Source: an uncultured Kiritimatiellota bacterium
GTDB taxonomy: Bacteria; Verrucomicrobiota; Kiritimatiellia; RFP12; UBA1067
NCBI GenBank assembly: GCA_934635045.1
Contig: CAKTZA010000041.1
Span: 1-33,749, forward strand
Direction: 5' to 3'
Length of the DNA stretch: 33,749 nt
The notes under the pieces are model-generated. The model was given only the letters and a program-made list of their open reading frames with translations. It was not told the DNA's origin and did not search any database. The position numbers and the translations under genes were made by a program. Positions 1-8,954 of the stretch are shown piece by piece (positions within the stretch are counted from its first letter, which is position 1; the number at the start of each line of letters is the position of its first letter).

Positions 1-24
1 CCCCCCCCCCCCCCCCCCCCCCCC
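1..24. other. Homopolymer C run at window edge
   Basis: The window opens with 24 consecutive C residues, directly upstream of a normal-looking ribosome binding site and gene. A run this long at the very first base is more likely a contig-end or assembly artefact than biology, although a phase-variable C tract upstream of a regulator cannot be excluded from sequence alone. Confidence 0.6.
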
Positions 25-51
25 TGAAGAAACGGAAAAGGAAAGACGCGC

Positions 52-672
52 ATGAAGCCCATTCGCATCCTGATTGTCGATGACCACAAGATCGTCCGCA
101 CGGGACTCAAGACGCTGCTGGCGTCCGAACGCGACCTGCGGGTCGTCGCGGAGGCGGACGACGGCGCCGCCGCCATCCGGGCCGCGCGCGAACAGGCGCC
201 CGACGTCGTCCTCATCGACCTCATGATGCCGGGCACGGACGGCGAAACCGCGATTGCCCAGCTGCACGCCGAAATGCCCGACGTCCGCACGCTCGTCCTC
301 ACGTCCTACGGCAGTTCCGACCTCCTGGCGCGCGCCCTCAAGGCGGGGGCTTCGGGCGCCGTGCTGAAGACAGCCGACGACGAGGTGCTGGTCACGGCGA
401 TCCGCGCCGTCGCCGAGGGACGCACCTTCCTCTCGCCGGACGTCCGTCGGCTGCTGAAGCAGGATCCGCCCGTGCCGCCCTTCACGCCGCGCCAGGCCGA
501 AGTCCTGGCGTCGCTGTCGCGCGGACTCACCAACGCGGACATCGCCTGCCAGCTCGGCATCTGCGAAGCGCGCGTGGAGGAGCACGTCAAGGCGATTCTG
601 ACGAAGATCGGCGCGGCGAACCGCACCGAGGCCGTCGCCCTCGCCCTTCAGAAGCATTTGCTGAAGCTTTAG
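52..672 (+). CDS. NarL/LuxR-family two-component response regulator
   Basis: A 206-residue DNA-binding response regulator, the normal length for the NarL/FixJ group. The receiver domain (about residues 4-120) shows the acidic pair D10-D11, the phospho-acceptor D56 in LIDLMMPG, T84 and the conserved K106. A LuxR-type helix-turn-helix follows (about 140-200), with the usual start FTPRQAEVLASLSRGLTNADIA and the VEEHVKAIL recognition-helix region. A purine-rich AAGGAAAG lies 6 bases upstream of the ATG. The partner histidine kinase is not in the window and may lie upstream of the edge. Its target is unknown; proximity to the convergent hydrogenase operon is not evidence of control. Family assignment is secure, role is not. 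Confidence 0.95.
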   Translation: MKPIRILIVDDHKIVRTGLKTLLASERDLRVVAEADDGAAAIRAAREQAPDVVLIDLMMPGTDGETAIAQLHAEMPDVRTLVLTSYGSSDLLARALKAGASGAVLKTADDEVLVTAIRAVAEGRTFLSPDVRRLLKQDPPVPPFTPRQAEVLASLSRGLTNADIACQLGICEARVEEHVKAILTKIGAANRTEAVALALQKHLLKL

Positions 673-694
673 CCTGTCGCCGCATGTCTCAAGA

Positions 695-728
695 CAAGCG
701 GGGCGCGGCCATCGCCGCGCCCCGCTTG
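695..728. terminator. Hairpin between convergent genes
   Basis: A perfect 14-bp, very GC-rich inverted repeat with a 6-base loop sits between the stop of the response regulator (672) and the stop of hndD (748). It could terminate transcription from both sides. There is no strong T tract on either strand, so efficiency is uncertain. Confidence 0.7.
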
Positions 729-747
729 CGTCGTCTCGTTTCGCGCC

Positions 748-2541
748 TTACGCGAACCGGTAGACGGCGAGCTTCTTGTAGTGCGTGTGGAGAAGCTTCT
801 CCGCCTTTTCGCTGCCGGGCTCGCCGAGGTAGTCCTTGTAGAGGGCCTGGACCTCGGGGTTCAGGTGCGACATCCGCAGCGTCGACTTCTCGTCGTCCGC
901 ATAGAGGCCGGCCGTCCGCTTCGCGCGGATCTCGTCGTTCGCGAGGCAGGGCTGGCCGCCGCCGCCGATGCAGCCGCCGCGGCACGCCATGACCTCGATG
1001 AAGTCGTAGCGCGGCTTCCGGCCGGCCTTGAGGTCGTCGCGCACCTGATCCAGCACCTTCTCGACGTTGCCCATCTGGTGCGCGACCGCGATGTTCACCT
1101 TCGTGCCCTTGACGTCAATCGTCGCCGTCTTGATGCCGTCCATGCCGCGCACGTCGCGGAACTCGATCGCCGGGGGCTGCGCCTCCTTGGTGATCAGGCA
1201 GTAGGCCGTGCGGAGCGCCGCCTCCATGACGCCGCCCGTCACGCCGAAGATCGTGCCCGCGCCCGTGTAGGCGCCGAGCAGGTCGTCGGCCTTCTCCTCC
1301 GGTAGGGCGTCGAAGTCGATGCCGGCCGCCTTGATCATGCGGGCGAGCTCGCGCGTCGTCAGCACGACGTCCGTGTCCTGCTGGCCGGTCGCGCTCATGT
1401 GCTCGTCGCGCGAGATCTCGTACTTCTTCGCCGTGCAGGGCATGATCGAGGTCACGTGCACCTTCTTCGGCTCGACGCCGTTCTTCTCCGCCCAGTAGCT
1501 CTTCGCGAGCGCGGAGAGCATCTGCTGCGGCGACTTCGCGGTCGAGAAGTTCTCCGTGAAGTCCGGCGCGTACTTCTCCATCCAGTCCGTCCAGGCCGGG
1601 CAGCAGCTCGTGATGAGCGGCAGCTTCCCGCCCGTCGTGAAGCGCTTGACGAACTCCGTGCCCTCCTCCATGATCGTGACATCGGCGGAGAAGTTCGTGT
1701 CGAACACCTTGTCGAAGCCGAGACGGCGCAGGGCCGCGTAGATCTTGCCCGTCGTGAGCGCGCCCGGCTCCTTGCCGAACGCCTCGCCAAGCGCGACGCG
1801 CACGGCCGGGGCGATCTGCACGAGGCAGGTCTTCTCCGGGTCCTGCAGGGCCGCCCAGACCTTCTTCGTCTCGTCCTTCTCGTAGATCGCGCCGACCGGG
1901 CAGTGCGCGGAGCACTGGCCGCACTTGATGCAGGGCGAGTCCATGAGCGACACGCCCGCCGCCGGGGCCATCACCGTCTTCTCGCCGCGCCCGATGAACT
2001 CCAGCGCCCAGACGTTCTGCATCTCCTGGCAGACTTCCGCGCAGCGGCCGCACTTGATGCACTTGTCGGGGTTGAGGACGAGCGAGGGCGTCGAGGTGTC
2101 GTTGTCGTGGTGGACGACCTCCTTCGGGAACGGGATGTCGCGGATGCCGAAGTCGGCCGCGATCGCCTGAAGCTCGCAGACGCCCGAACGCGGGCACTGG
2201 AGGCAGTCCGACGGGTGGTTCGCGAGGATGAGCTCCAGCACCGTGCGGCGCACCTGCACGATATCCGGGTCGTGCGTGATGATCTTCATGCCCGGCATCG
2301 CCTCCGTGCAGCACGCGCGCAGGAGCTTCGGGCTCGGGACGAACTTGCCCGGCTCCGTGCGGCTCGGCACGAGCTGGCGCACGACGCAGATGCCGCAGCT
2401 CGCGCCCGGCTTGAGGTCCGGGTGGTAGCAGAGCGTCGGGATCTTGACGTTCGCGGCCTTCGCCGCGACGAGGAGGTTCGAGCCCTTCGGGACGCTCACG
2501 GCGACCCCGTTGACTTCGAGCGAAATCGTTTCAGTAGCCAT
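748..2541 (-). CDS. hndD: [FeFe]-hydrogenase catalytic subunit, HndD/HydA type
   Basis: The catalytic subunit (597 residues) of a multimeric NAD-linked [FeFe] hydrogenase that interconverts protons and H2. In order: a 2Fe-2S domain (C38, C49, C52, C77 or C78), a His-Cys3 4Fe-4S site (H109, C113, C116, C122), two 4Fe-4S clusters (C161/164/167/171 and C204/207/210/214), then the H-cluster domain with all three signatures: TSCCPAW (C313-C314), MPCTAKKYE (C369) and MACRGGCIGGGGQP (C520, C524). Nothing essential is missing. The ATG at 2541 is chosen because it starts the 2Fe-2S domain and has AAGGAAAGGA upstream; the open frame extends 23 codons further into the hndC end. It is last in the order hndABCD, as in Desulfovibrio Hnd, an electron-bifurcating enzyme. 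The HydEFG maturases needed for the H cluster are not in the window. Confidence 0.97.
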   Translation of the reverse strand: MATETISLEVNGVAVSVPKGSNLLVAAKAANVKIPTLCYHPDLKPGASCGICVVRQLVPSRTEPGKFVPSPKLLRACCTEAMPGMKIITHDPDIVQVRRTVLELILANHPSDCLQCPRSGVCELQAIAADFGIRDIPFPKEVVHHDNDTSTPSLVLNPDKCIKCGRCAEVCQEMQNVWALEFIGRGEKTVMAPAAGVSLMDSPCIKCGQCSAHCPVGAIYEKDETKKVWAALQDPEKTCLVQIAPAVRVALGEAFGKEPGALTTGKIYAALRRLGFDKVFDTNFSADVTIMEEGTEFVKRFTTGGKLPLITSCCPAWTDWMEKYAPDFTENFSTAKSPQQMLSALAKSYWAEKNGVEPKKVHVTSIMPCTAKKYEISRDEHMSATGQQDTDVVLTTRELARMIKAAGIDFDALPEEKADDLLGAYTGAGTIFGVTGGVMEAALRTAYCLITKEAQPPAIEFRDVRGMDGIKTATIDVKGTKVNIAVAHQMGNVEKVLDQVRDDLKAGRKPRYDFIEVMACRGGCIGGGGQPCLANDEIRAKRTAGLYADDEKSTLRMSHLNPEVQALYKDYLGEPGSEKAEKLLHTHYKKLAVYRFA

Positions 2542-2602
2542 ATCGAAAATTTTCCTTTCCTTGGTAGGGGTACGGGGGCGACCGAGCCCCCGTCCGTTGT
2601 CG

Positions 2603-4390
<1,788 letters not shown>

Positions 4391-4394
4391 GACC

Positions 4395-4790
4395 TTACTT
4401 CTCCTTCACGATGTCAACCGACGGCTTTTCGAGGATCTTCGCCGAAACGATCTCCTTGCCGATGACGTGCTTCTCGACGATCTCCTTCGCGGTCGCCGCG
4501 TCGACGTGCCCGTAGATCACCGTCGGCATGCCCGCGACGACGACCTCGACGGTCGGCTCGGCGTGGCAGAGGCCCATGCAGCCCGTCTGGCGGACGAGAA
4601 CGCTCGTCAGGCCCTTTTCCGTGAGCGTGTCGATGAGCGTGGTGAACACCTCCTTCGCGCCGGCGGCGATGCCGCACGTGCCCATGCCGACGATGACCTG
4701 CGCGTCCTTGTTCGAGTTGTCGCGCATCTCCATCGCCTTCTGCCTCTCGCCGCGCATCTTGCGCAGGTCGTCCAAAGTCAACTTTGCCAT
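4395..4790 (-). CDS. hndB: Small 2Fe-2S ferredoxin-like subunit, HndB type
   Basis: A 131-residue protein with a charged N-terminal helix (about 1-30) and a thioredoxin-fold 2Fe-2S domain. The first cluster motif reads GMGTCGIAAGA (C39) and the second TGCMGLC (C71, C75). Only three cysteines stand at the cluster positions, because the second position of the first C-x4-C pair is alanine; I recall this in other HndB-like proteins, but that is not verified here. A start with GGAG 8 bases upstream fits. Position between hndA and hndC matches the hndABCD order, and the protein probably passes electrons between the NuoE-like and NuoF-like subunits or has a structural role. Confidence 0.9.
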   Translation of the reverse strand: MAKLTLDDLRKMRGERQKAMEMRDNSNKDAQVIVGMGTCGIAAGAKEVFTTLIDTLTEKGLTSVLVRQTGCMGLCHAEPTVEVVVAGMPTVIYGHVDAATAKEIVEKHVIGKEIVSAKILEKPSVDIVKEK

Positions 4791-4821
4791 TTTCTTTTCT
4801 CCTTCGTTAAACCGTTCGTTG

Positions 4822-4885
4822 TCCGCGAATCTTCACGAATCTTCACGAATTGCCGTTCAGTGAAGAATTCGGGTCGCATTCGTGG
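4822..4885. repeat. Dispersed palindromic repeat, family A, inside the hnd operon
   Basis: The 100-base gap between hndA and hndB holds tandem CACGAATCTT-type units (left arm about 4822-4852) and an opposing ATTCGGGTCGCATTCGTGG arm (to about 4885). The same unit and architecture recur at 8741-8800 and 10741-10800. It lies in the hndA-hndB mRNA and could form an imperfect stem-loop. Confidence 0.65.
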
Positions 4886-4890
4886 CTCAC

Positions 4891-5370
4891 TCACCCCAAG
4901 GTGCGATATTTTTCGATGATGCCCGCGACGTCCTTCGTCTCGAGCTTGCCGTGCACGTCGCCGTTGACGACGGCGACCGGCGCGAGGCCGCAGCAGCCGA
5001 GGCAGCGCACCGCCTCGATCGAGAACAGCCCGTCGGACGTCGTCGCGTTGACGCCGACGCCGAGCTGGCGCTCGAACTCCTTGATGAGGTCGTCGCCGCC
5101 GCGCAGGTAGCAGGCCGTGCCGAGGCAGACCTGGATGATGTACTTGCCGGCCTTCTGAAGCTTGAAGAAGTTGTAGAAGGTCACGACGCCGTAGATCTTC
5201 GCGAGCGGCACGTCCAGAAGCTCGCTCGTCTCGATCGCGATTGCGCGCGGGATGTAGCCGTAGGTCTGCTGGACCTTGTGCAGGACCATGATCAGGTTCC
5301 CCGGCTTGTCCTTCCATTCCTCGATGAACGCCCTCAGTTCGGGCGTCATCTTTTCGGTCTCGTTGCTCAC
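4891..5370 (-). CDS. hndA: NuoE-like 2Fe-2S subunit of the [FeFe] hydrogenase, HndA/HydC
   Basis: A 159-residue thioredoxin-fold 2Fe-2S subunit. Cluster ligands are C82 and C87 in QVCLGTACYLRGG, and C123 and C127 in CLGCCGLAPV, matching the NuoE/HydC pattern. The N-terminal helical part contains the family-typical QQTYGYIP and VTFYNFF. The start is the GTG at 5370, because a near-perfect AAGGAGA lies 6 bases upstream; an in-frame ATG at 5412 has no such site and overlaps the -10 box. It is first gene of the hydrogenase operon, directly behind a sigma70-like promoter. In the complex it relays electrons between NADH/FMN in HndC and the other clusters. Confidence 0.95.
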   Translation of the reverse strand: MSNETEKMTPELRAFIEEWKDKPGNLIMVLHKVQQTYGYIPRAIAIETSELLDVPLAKIYGVVTFYNFFKLQKAGKYIIQVCLGTACYLRGGDDLIKEFERQLGVGVNATTSDGLFSIEAVRCLGCCGLAPVAVVNGDVHGKLETKDVAGIIEKYRTLG

Positions 5371-5402
5371 GTAAGTTCTCCTTGGTTGTGATGAATGGGC
5401 GT

Positions 5403-5432
5403 AGTATACCACGCCGCCCGCAAGTTAGGCAA
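5403..5432 (-). promoter_or_regulatory. Sigma70-like promoter of the hnd operon
   Basis: Read on the minus strand: TTGCCT (5432-5427), an 18-base spacer, then TATACT (5408-5403). The boxes match consensus at 4/6 and 5/6. Transcription would start about 25-30 bases ahead of the hndA GTG. No operator-like repeat is apparent. Confidence 0.65.
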
Positions 5433-5524
5433 GGGAAACTCGCGCCCGCCCCCCGCTCCACCGCTCCGTGGCGCCGATCCTCTGTCTAAAGAGGCTCATA
5501 TCCGGCAACCTGTCCTTCCGCCTG

Positions 5525-5623
5525 TCACCACAGCGGCACCACGCCCGTCACGTGCAAGATCGCCAAGGTGAGCAAAGCCAAAATGAACCGTATTGAGAGT
5601 CTCACTCTGTCAAGCTTGTTCAT
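5525..5623 (-). CDS. Tiny single-pass membrane peptide (32 residues)
   Basis: The frame starts at an ATG that overlaps the stop of the upstream gene (ATGA) and encodes 32 residues: a basic N-terminus (MNKLDRVRLSIR), then a hydrophobic run (FILALLTLAILHVTGVV) that would span the membrane. The start-stop overlap at the end of a chain of similarly coupled genes is the main support. It could be a small immunity or toxin-associated peptide, or a remnant. No family recognised. Confidence 0.45.
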   Translation of the reverse strand: MNKLDRVRLSIRFILALLTLAILHVTGVVPLW

Positions 5624-5979
5624 TGGGCGACTCCCAAGCACAGGAACTGGCGAAAAGACGTTGACTGTCTGATGCACGACATCAACTTCTTTCGGTCGAG
5701 GCATTCATCTAAATCGTAGCCACTTGGGCATTTCCGGAAATTCTTAACTGCGGAAGACAAGACGCTCCAAGCCTTGCGTTTGAATTCTTTATTCAAAATC
5801 TCTTCATTACAGACGAAGTATTCCGATGTTCGCAAAGTTCGCCAGATCCGAACCATGTCCGTGAACTCGTCATTCCCCAGCCACTCCCTGAAATAGGCGT
5901 AGCACGCCGTCTCGACCATCCAGAACAGGGGCCAGTCCGCTTCGTCGGAGCTATTCATCGGCGAGAAGGAATAGAACAT
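5620..5979 (-). CDS. Hypothetical protein after a broken RHS head
   Basis: A 119-residue soluble protein with no signal peptide or membrane segment, rich in aromatic and charged residues (WPLFWMVETACYAYFREWLG near residues 16-35). The start has GGGAG 5 bases upstream. It follows the 48-codon RHS head stub (5992-6138) by 12 bases and overlaps the next small peptide, the layout that functional cassettes use for their downstream gene. I infer an orphan immunity or cassette-associated gene whose toxin was lost. No family recognised. Confidence 0.65.
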   Translation of the reverse strand: MFYSFSPMNSSDEADWPLFWMVETACYAYFREWLGNDEFTDMVRIWRTLRTSEYFVCNEEILNKEFKRKAWSVLSSAVKNFRKCPSGYDLDECLDRKKLMSCIRQSTSFRQFLCLGVAQ

Positions 5980-5991
5980 GGCAACTCCCGT

Positions 5992-6138
5992 TTACGACCC
6001 GCCTGACATCGTTTTCCTCACACGGAGGGACGGAGTCACGGAGTTCTGCCAAGCCGGACCCCCACTCCGTGGCTCCGCCCCTCCGTGTGAAAAGATCACC
6101 ATCTCCGCGAGGCGGCCGCAGGCGTCGTACTTCTTCAT
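5992..6138 (-). pseudogene. Truncated RHS head (48 codons)
   Basis: The frame starts by TTATGA overlap with the preceding coiled-coil gene and reads MKKYDACGRLAEM, then enters a family B palindromic repeat (VIFSHGGAEPRSG) and stops soon after. The same head leads into a full RHS tail and toxin in the cassette at 9935-10882, and matches YDDCGRLATMEIFSHG inside the large RHS protein. It is therefore the 5' stub of an RHS cassette whose tail and tip are gone. Confidence 0.7.
6017..6090. repeat. Dispersed palindromic repeat, family B (best copy)
   Basis: Two ~26-base arms are inverted repeats with about 24 matches out of 26. Each arm is three near-copies of a CACGGAG-type unit (left TCACACGGAGGGACGGAG plus TCACGGAG; right its complement), around a ~21-base spacer containing TGCCAAGCC. 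Other copies lie at 7190-7256, 9231-9297 and 14071-14145, and a half copy at 10808-10834. Confidence 0.85.
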
Positions 6139-6407
6139 AACTCACCTCTCTTTGCGTCCCTGTCTATTTCCAGCCGTTGCTCGATGATGCGAAGCCGTTC
6201 ACCCAACACCCTGTTCTGTCGTTGAAGGCTTCGGACAGACGCACGATCGCTCCCTATAATGAACTCTCCCCAAGATATTTTTGTCTCATACAGGGAGTGG
6301 GCAAAAGACAACGCCATGCCAAGAATCACGATTTTCAATACGTTGATCTGCCGAGAAAGCCTCCGTTCGGATTCGCTGATCAACCGCTGAATCTCAGAAT
6401 CTGTCAT
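6135..6407 (-). CDS. Small membrane protein with C-terminal coiled coil (paralogue 1)
   Basis: A 90-residue protein: a charged N-terminal helix (MTDSEIQRLISESERRLSR), a hydrophobic segment (VLKIVILGMALSFAHSL), then a C-terminal coiled coil with the block RASVRSLQRQNRVLGERLR, ending RDAKRGEL. The C-terminal ~40 residues are almost identical in the proteins at 9341-9625 and 10879-11181, while the N-terminal halves differ. The ATG at 6407 overlaps the upstream stop (ATGA) and has AGGAGG upstream. In all three cases the gene abuts an RHS head, so it looks like a module component or immunity-like protein. No named family recognised. Confidence 0.75.
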   Translation of the reverse strand: MTDSEIQRLISESERRLSRQINVLKIVILGMALSFAHSLYETKISWGEFIIGSDRASVRSLQRQNRVLGERLRIIEQRLEIDRDAKRGEL

Positions 6408-7141
6408 GCCAAGTCCTCCTTTCTCTCTGCATCGCCGCATTTTCTGCGGCATTTGGCCAAGAATCTCCGCCTTTCGTCAACCTGCCGCACCAACGCACAG
6501 GCCGTTTTCAGCGCCCTCTTAGACATTATCATCAGGGCCTGCCTGTCCGCAGACGAAGAATCGAGGACGGAAACGCCATCTAGCTTCGGCGCGTCAAATC
6601 CAACCAATGAACAAACGCCGTCATAGACCGTAGTTCCCTCAAAATCAAACTCGTCAGAGAAGTAATTCATCTCTTCCCTGACTCGCCCGGCCTCATCAGC
6701 ACACGCCTTCGCCTGTGCCTGTGTGGCGTTGCACAACAACTCAAATACCGTCACGACTCCTCTGTGAGGCGCCTTCAGGGAGCGGAATCGATACTGCGAT
6801 CTCACAATCACATGGCCAAAGACTTGTCCCGTCCCCGTTGTCGGCGTCGGCAGGAATCGTTCTCCTTCGTCTTCGTCCTGACAAAACAAGAAAACGACGG
6901 GAACCTCCAGCAAAGTGATGCCCAGCGTCGGAGATTCCCGAAGACTTGCAAAGTCATCTGGATAAATCACGTCGAAATCCACCACACGCCCCTTCTGATC
7001 ATGAACGCTTTCCAGCAGACCATCAAGCGTCCCTTTCCGAAAGGAATATTCCAAACCCTCGTCCCGTCTGCGGACGACGAACAACATGACATTAGGGATT
7101 CTCGTTTCACCGCTATCCATCACAGGTTTCACAAAACGCAT
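6404..7141 (-). CDS. Hypothetical protein in RHS array
   Basis: A 245-residue, probably cytoplasmic protein with no signal peptide. It is beta-rich in the first half (IPNVMLFVVRRR, VDFDVIYPDDF) and helical and basic near the end (ALVRQVDERRRFLAKCRRK). The start at 7141 has AGGAGG 5 bases upstream. It sits behind a truncated RHS head (7178-7324) and is coupled by ATGA overlap to the coiled-coil membrane gene. The context suggests the partner gene of a cassette whose toxin has been deleted. No family recognised. Confidence 0.65.
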   Translation of the reverse strand: MRFVKPVMDSGETRIPNVMLFVVRRRDEGLEYSFRKGTLDGLLESVHDQKGRVVDFDVIYPDDFASLRESPTLGITLLEVPVVFLFCQDEDEGERFLPTPTTGTGQVFGHVIVRSQYRFRSLKAPHRGVVTVFELLCNATQAQAKACADEAGRVREEMNYFSDEFDFEGTTVYDGVCSLVGFDAPKLDGVSVLDSSSADRQALMIMSKRALKTACALVRQVDERRRFLAKCRRKCGDAERKEDLA

Positions 7142-7177
7142 AATAGCCTCCTCATCACCTATCCCGCCACCACCCTA

Positions 7178-7324
7178 TTAGTTTGTCTTCTCACACGGAG
7201 ACACGGAGGCTTGCCAAGCCCCCATCCCGCTCCGTGCCTCCGTGGCTCCGTGTGAGGCAAGCCCCACCAGTGCCGTGACAGCGTGACTGGGGTCGCAGAA
7301 GCCAATCTGTCCGATGCGGTTCAT
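7178..7324 (-). pseudogene. Truncated RHS cassette head (48 codons)
   Basis: The frame starts MNRIGQIGFCDPSHA and runs through a family B palindrome (ASHGATEARSG) to a TAA. The first bases equal the start of the intact cassette at 8912 (MNRIEQ) and lie in the 55-bp direct repeat. It is the 5' stub of an RHS cassette without tail or toxin, whose ATG lies just behind the 7328-7984 gene. Confidence 0.6.
7190..7256. repeat. Dispersed palindromic repeat, family B
   Basis: The left arm has two units (TCACACGGAGACACGGAGG) and the right arm three (CTCCGTGCCTCCGTGG then CTCCGTGTGAG), with the shared spacer word TTGCCAAGCC. Translated within the 48-codon stub on the minus strand. Confidence 0.8.
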
Positions 7325-7366
7325 GTCTTATTGACGGGCACTCTCCTGCCCCTTGCGTCCATTCTG
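7312..7366. repeat. 55-bp perfect direct repeat, copy 1
   Basis: These 55 bases are identical to 8900-8954 and a further shared CTCCGAACAC lies 2 bases beyond in both. The repeat spans the last codons of one gene and the first codons of the next RHS head. The two copies are 1588 bases apart and bracket the T4 cassette. Confidence 0.9.
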
Positions 7367-7984
7367 TTCTCCGAACACGACCTTGTAATGTGTCTTGGCC
7401 TCTGCATCCGTCATGATCAGGCGCTCTAGTCGCCGACACGTCTCGCCGCCGACCATGTACATCCGCAGATTCATCTGGGCGCTGTAGTCGAGCATGTCGA
7501 CATAAACGCACGCCAAGAACACGCCGTTCCTGTAAAACTTGACGGCGCAAAACCGCATCTCCACGCTTTCATTCGTCAGGCGAAAGGGAATCAGGACAAC
7601 GTCAAGCTCCGATAGCGACGTGACACCCAGCGTCTTCCATCCGGATCTCCTGCGGTTTGCGGGCTGAAGCTTCCACGGACTTGACCTGATGTAAGCGAGA
7701 GCCTCTTCTGTCGACATCCCTCTTAAGCGCAATTCCCGATTCCCGGCCACATGGGCCGCAGCCACTGCCGGTGACATGTAAGACTCCTCACCTGACAGGT
7801 TGCCACCTGTCATCTGCATCATCTGCTCCTGGGCAAAGGCGTTCGCCAGCGAAAGCGCCAAGGCTTCAGAAGCCCCCGCCGTCGTGCTCCCAAACGAACG
7901 CGAAGAGATCGACTTGAACGTCGGACTAAACGTCATGGCAGAGGCAAACGCCAATGCCGCAGCAAACAGGCAACTAATGTCCAT
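7328..7984 (-). CDS. Exported protein, candidate immunity for RHS tip T4
   Basis: A 218-residue protein with a Sec-like signal (MDISCLFAAALAFASAMTFS), followed by a Ser/Ala-rich linker and a mixed domain without recognisable motifs. The ATG at 7984 has AGGAGG 5 bases upstream and overlaps the 3' end of the RHS cassette by 11 bases, so it is co-translated with the toxin tip. Position directly after the tip and predicted periplasmic location make it the T4 immunity candidate. The last ~12 codons come from the 55-bp direct repeat, so the C-terminus may be recombination-derived. Confidence 0.7.
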   Translation of the reverse strand: MDISCLFAAALAFASAMTFSPTFKSISSRSFGSTTAGASEALALSLANAFAQEQMMQMTGGNLSGEESYMSPAVAAAHVAGNRELRLRGMSTEEALAYIRSSPWKLQPANRRRSGWKTLGVTSLSELDVVLIPFRLTNESVEMRFCAVKFYRNGVFLACVYVDMLDYSAQMNLRMYMVGGETCRRLERLIMTDAEAKTHYKVVFGEQNGRKGQESARQ

Positions 7985-8912
7985 GTGGGCCTCCTGGAGA
8001 ATCGTAGTTACGATTGCAGGCATCGCAATTCAGAGCAGCTGCTACGAGCCTTTCTCGTATTTCTGCCGCCTTTTGCAACGCAATAGATTGATCATCACAA
8101 ATTGTTTTCAATTCTGCAATCAAAGATAAATACACCTCATAATATTGCCGAAAACACTTTACATGGTCCATCTCATCGCGGTATAGATCGACCGTAGCCA
8201 TAAACTTATAATACACGTCAACATACATATCCTCAGGACTAACCTCAATGCCTATTTTATTGCATCCACAAGAAACAAATCCGATCCCAGAAAAATCTGG
8301 GACGTTTCTTGCAACTGCCATAGCAAGATCCTGATAGTTCGGCCACCCCAATCCCGGATGCTCTCCAACCCGATGCTGATTAACAATAAAAGCAGCCCAC
8401 AACAGATCGAATCCATCAAGAAGGTTGTTCTCACCACACGCATACAAATTTAACGACGGATCAGATATCACAGGGTCTCTTTGCAACCACCGCCCCATCA
8501 TTGGATCGTAATGGCGGTAGTTGTAGTAGTCCAGTCCCAGCTCCGTGTCCTCGTACTCGCTGGAGAAGCGCCAGGGGTTCGCCTCCGCGCAGTCGCCCTT
8601 CTGCGCAATGACCGCGCCGAACGCCGCGTAGTCGTAGTGGGCAACGACCTCGACAGTCGCGTTCGTGCCGGAGGCCGCCGCCACGGCCTCGCTCACGTTC
8701 TTGTTCCCGTCATGCGTGTAGAGGCGCGGCGAGGTCTTGGCCACGGATGGGCACGGATTCTCACGGATTCCCGTTCGTGTCGATTCGTGAAGATTCGTGG
8801 CCAACCCGCTCCGTTCGCTCGGGGGATATGTGGCTTCGTGTGAGCCTCCCATCCCCACTGGCGTGACGATGCGGTCGAGGCCTCTGGAACCATTCTGTTC
8901 GATGCGGTTCAT
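7974..8912 (-). CDS. Displaced RHS C-terminal cassette with tip T4 (degenerate HExxH-like)
   Basis: A 312-residue orphan RHS tail. The head (MNRIEQNGSRG) leads through family B and A repeat sequence (HESTRTGIREN), then the RHS core from RLYTHDGNKNVSE to YYNYRHYDPMMGRW, and a unique tip from about residue 170. Both junction aspartates are present (RDPV and FDLL), but the usual Gly is replaced by Trp. The tip contains YRDEMDHVKCF, aligned with HEMDH of tip T3 but with Asp for the first His, so zinc binding would be impaired. The ATG overlaps the upstream stop (ATGA). The base composition of the tip is visibly AT-richer than the core. Activity unknown; possibly a decayed or altered metallopeptidase. 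Confidence 0.75.
   Translation of the reverse strand: MNRIEQNGSRGLDRIVTPVGMGGSHEATYPPSERSGLATNLHESTRTGIRENPCPSVAKTSPRLYTHDGNKNVSEAVAAASGTNATVEVVAHYDYAAFGAVIAQKGDCAEANPWRFSSEYEDTELGLDYYNYRHYDPMMGRWLQRDPVISDPSLNLYACGENNLLDGFDLLWAAFIVNQHRVGEHPGLGWPNYQDLAMAVARNVPDFSGIGFVSCGCNKIGIEVSPEDMYVDVYYKFMATVDLYRDEMDHVKCFRQYYEVYLSLIAELKTICDDQSIALQKAAEIRERLVAAALNCDACNRNYDSPGGPHGH
8490..8735 (-). repeat. RHS-core homology block (copy in T4 cassette)
   Basis: A ~245-bp block encoding the end of the RHS core, nearly identical to 10487-10735 and closely similar to 12828-13060 and 25673-25918; a shortened copy is at 11692-11843. Long direct repeats like these are substrates for homologous recombination that can swap tips onto the full-length RHS gene. 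Confidence 0.85.
8741..8800. repeat. Dispersed palindromic repeat, family A
   Basis: Sixty bases made of three CACGGATT-type units followed by three TTCGTG-type units, so the two halves form an imperfect hairpin (CCACGGATGGG ... AGATTCGTGG). Translated in frame within the T4 cassette. An almost identical copy is at 10741-10800. Confidence 0.85.
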
Positions 8913-8954
8913 GTCTTATTGACGGGCACTCTCCTGCCCCTTGCGTCCATTCTG
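8900..8954. repeat. 55-bp perfect direct repeat, copy 2
   Basis: Identical to 7312-7366. Here it encodes the last residues of the 98-residue membrane protein (CRMDARGRRVPVNKT) and the first codons of the T4 head, whereas copy 1 is read in another frame (QNGRKGQESARQ). Confidence 0.9.

Noticed and set aside
5479..5494. Small hairpin (CCTCT/AGAGG) as terminator of the RHS array
   Set aside because: Only a 5-bp stem with no T run; too weak to call.
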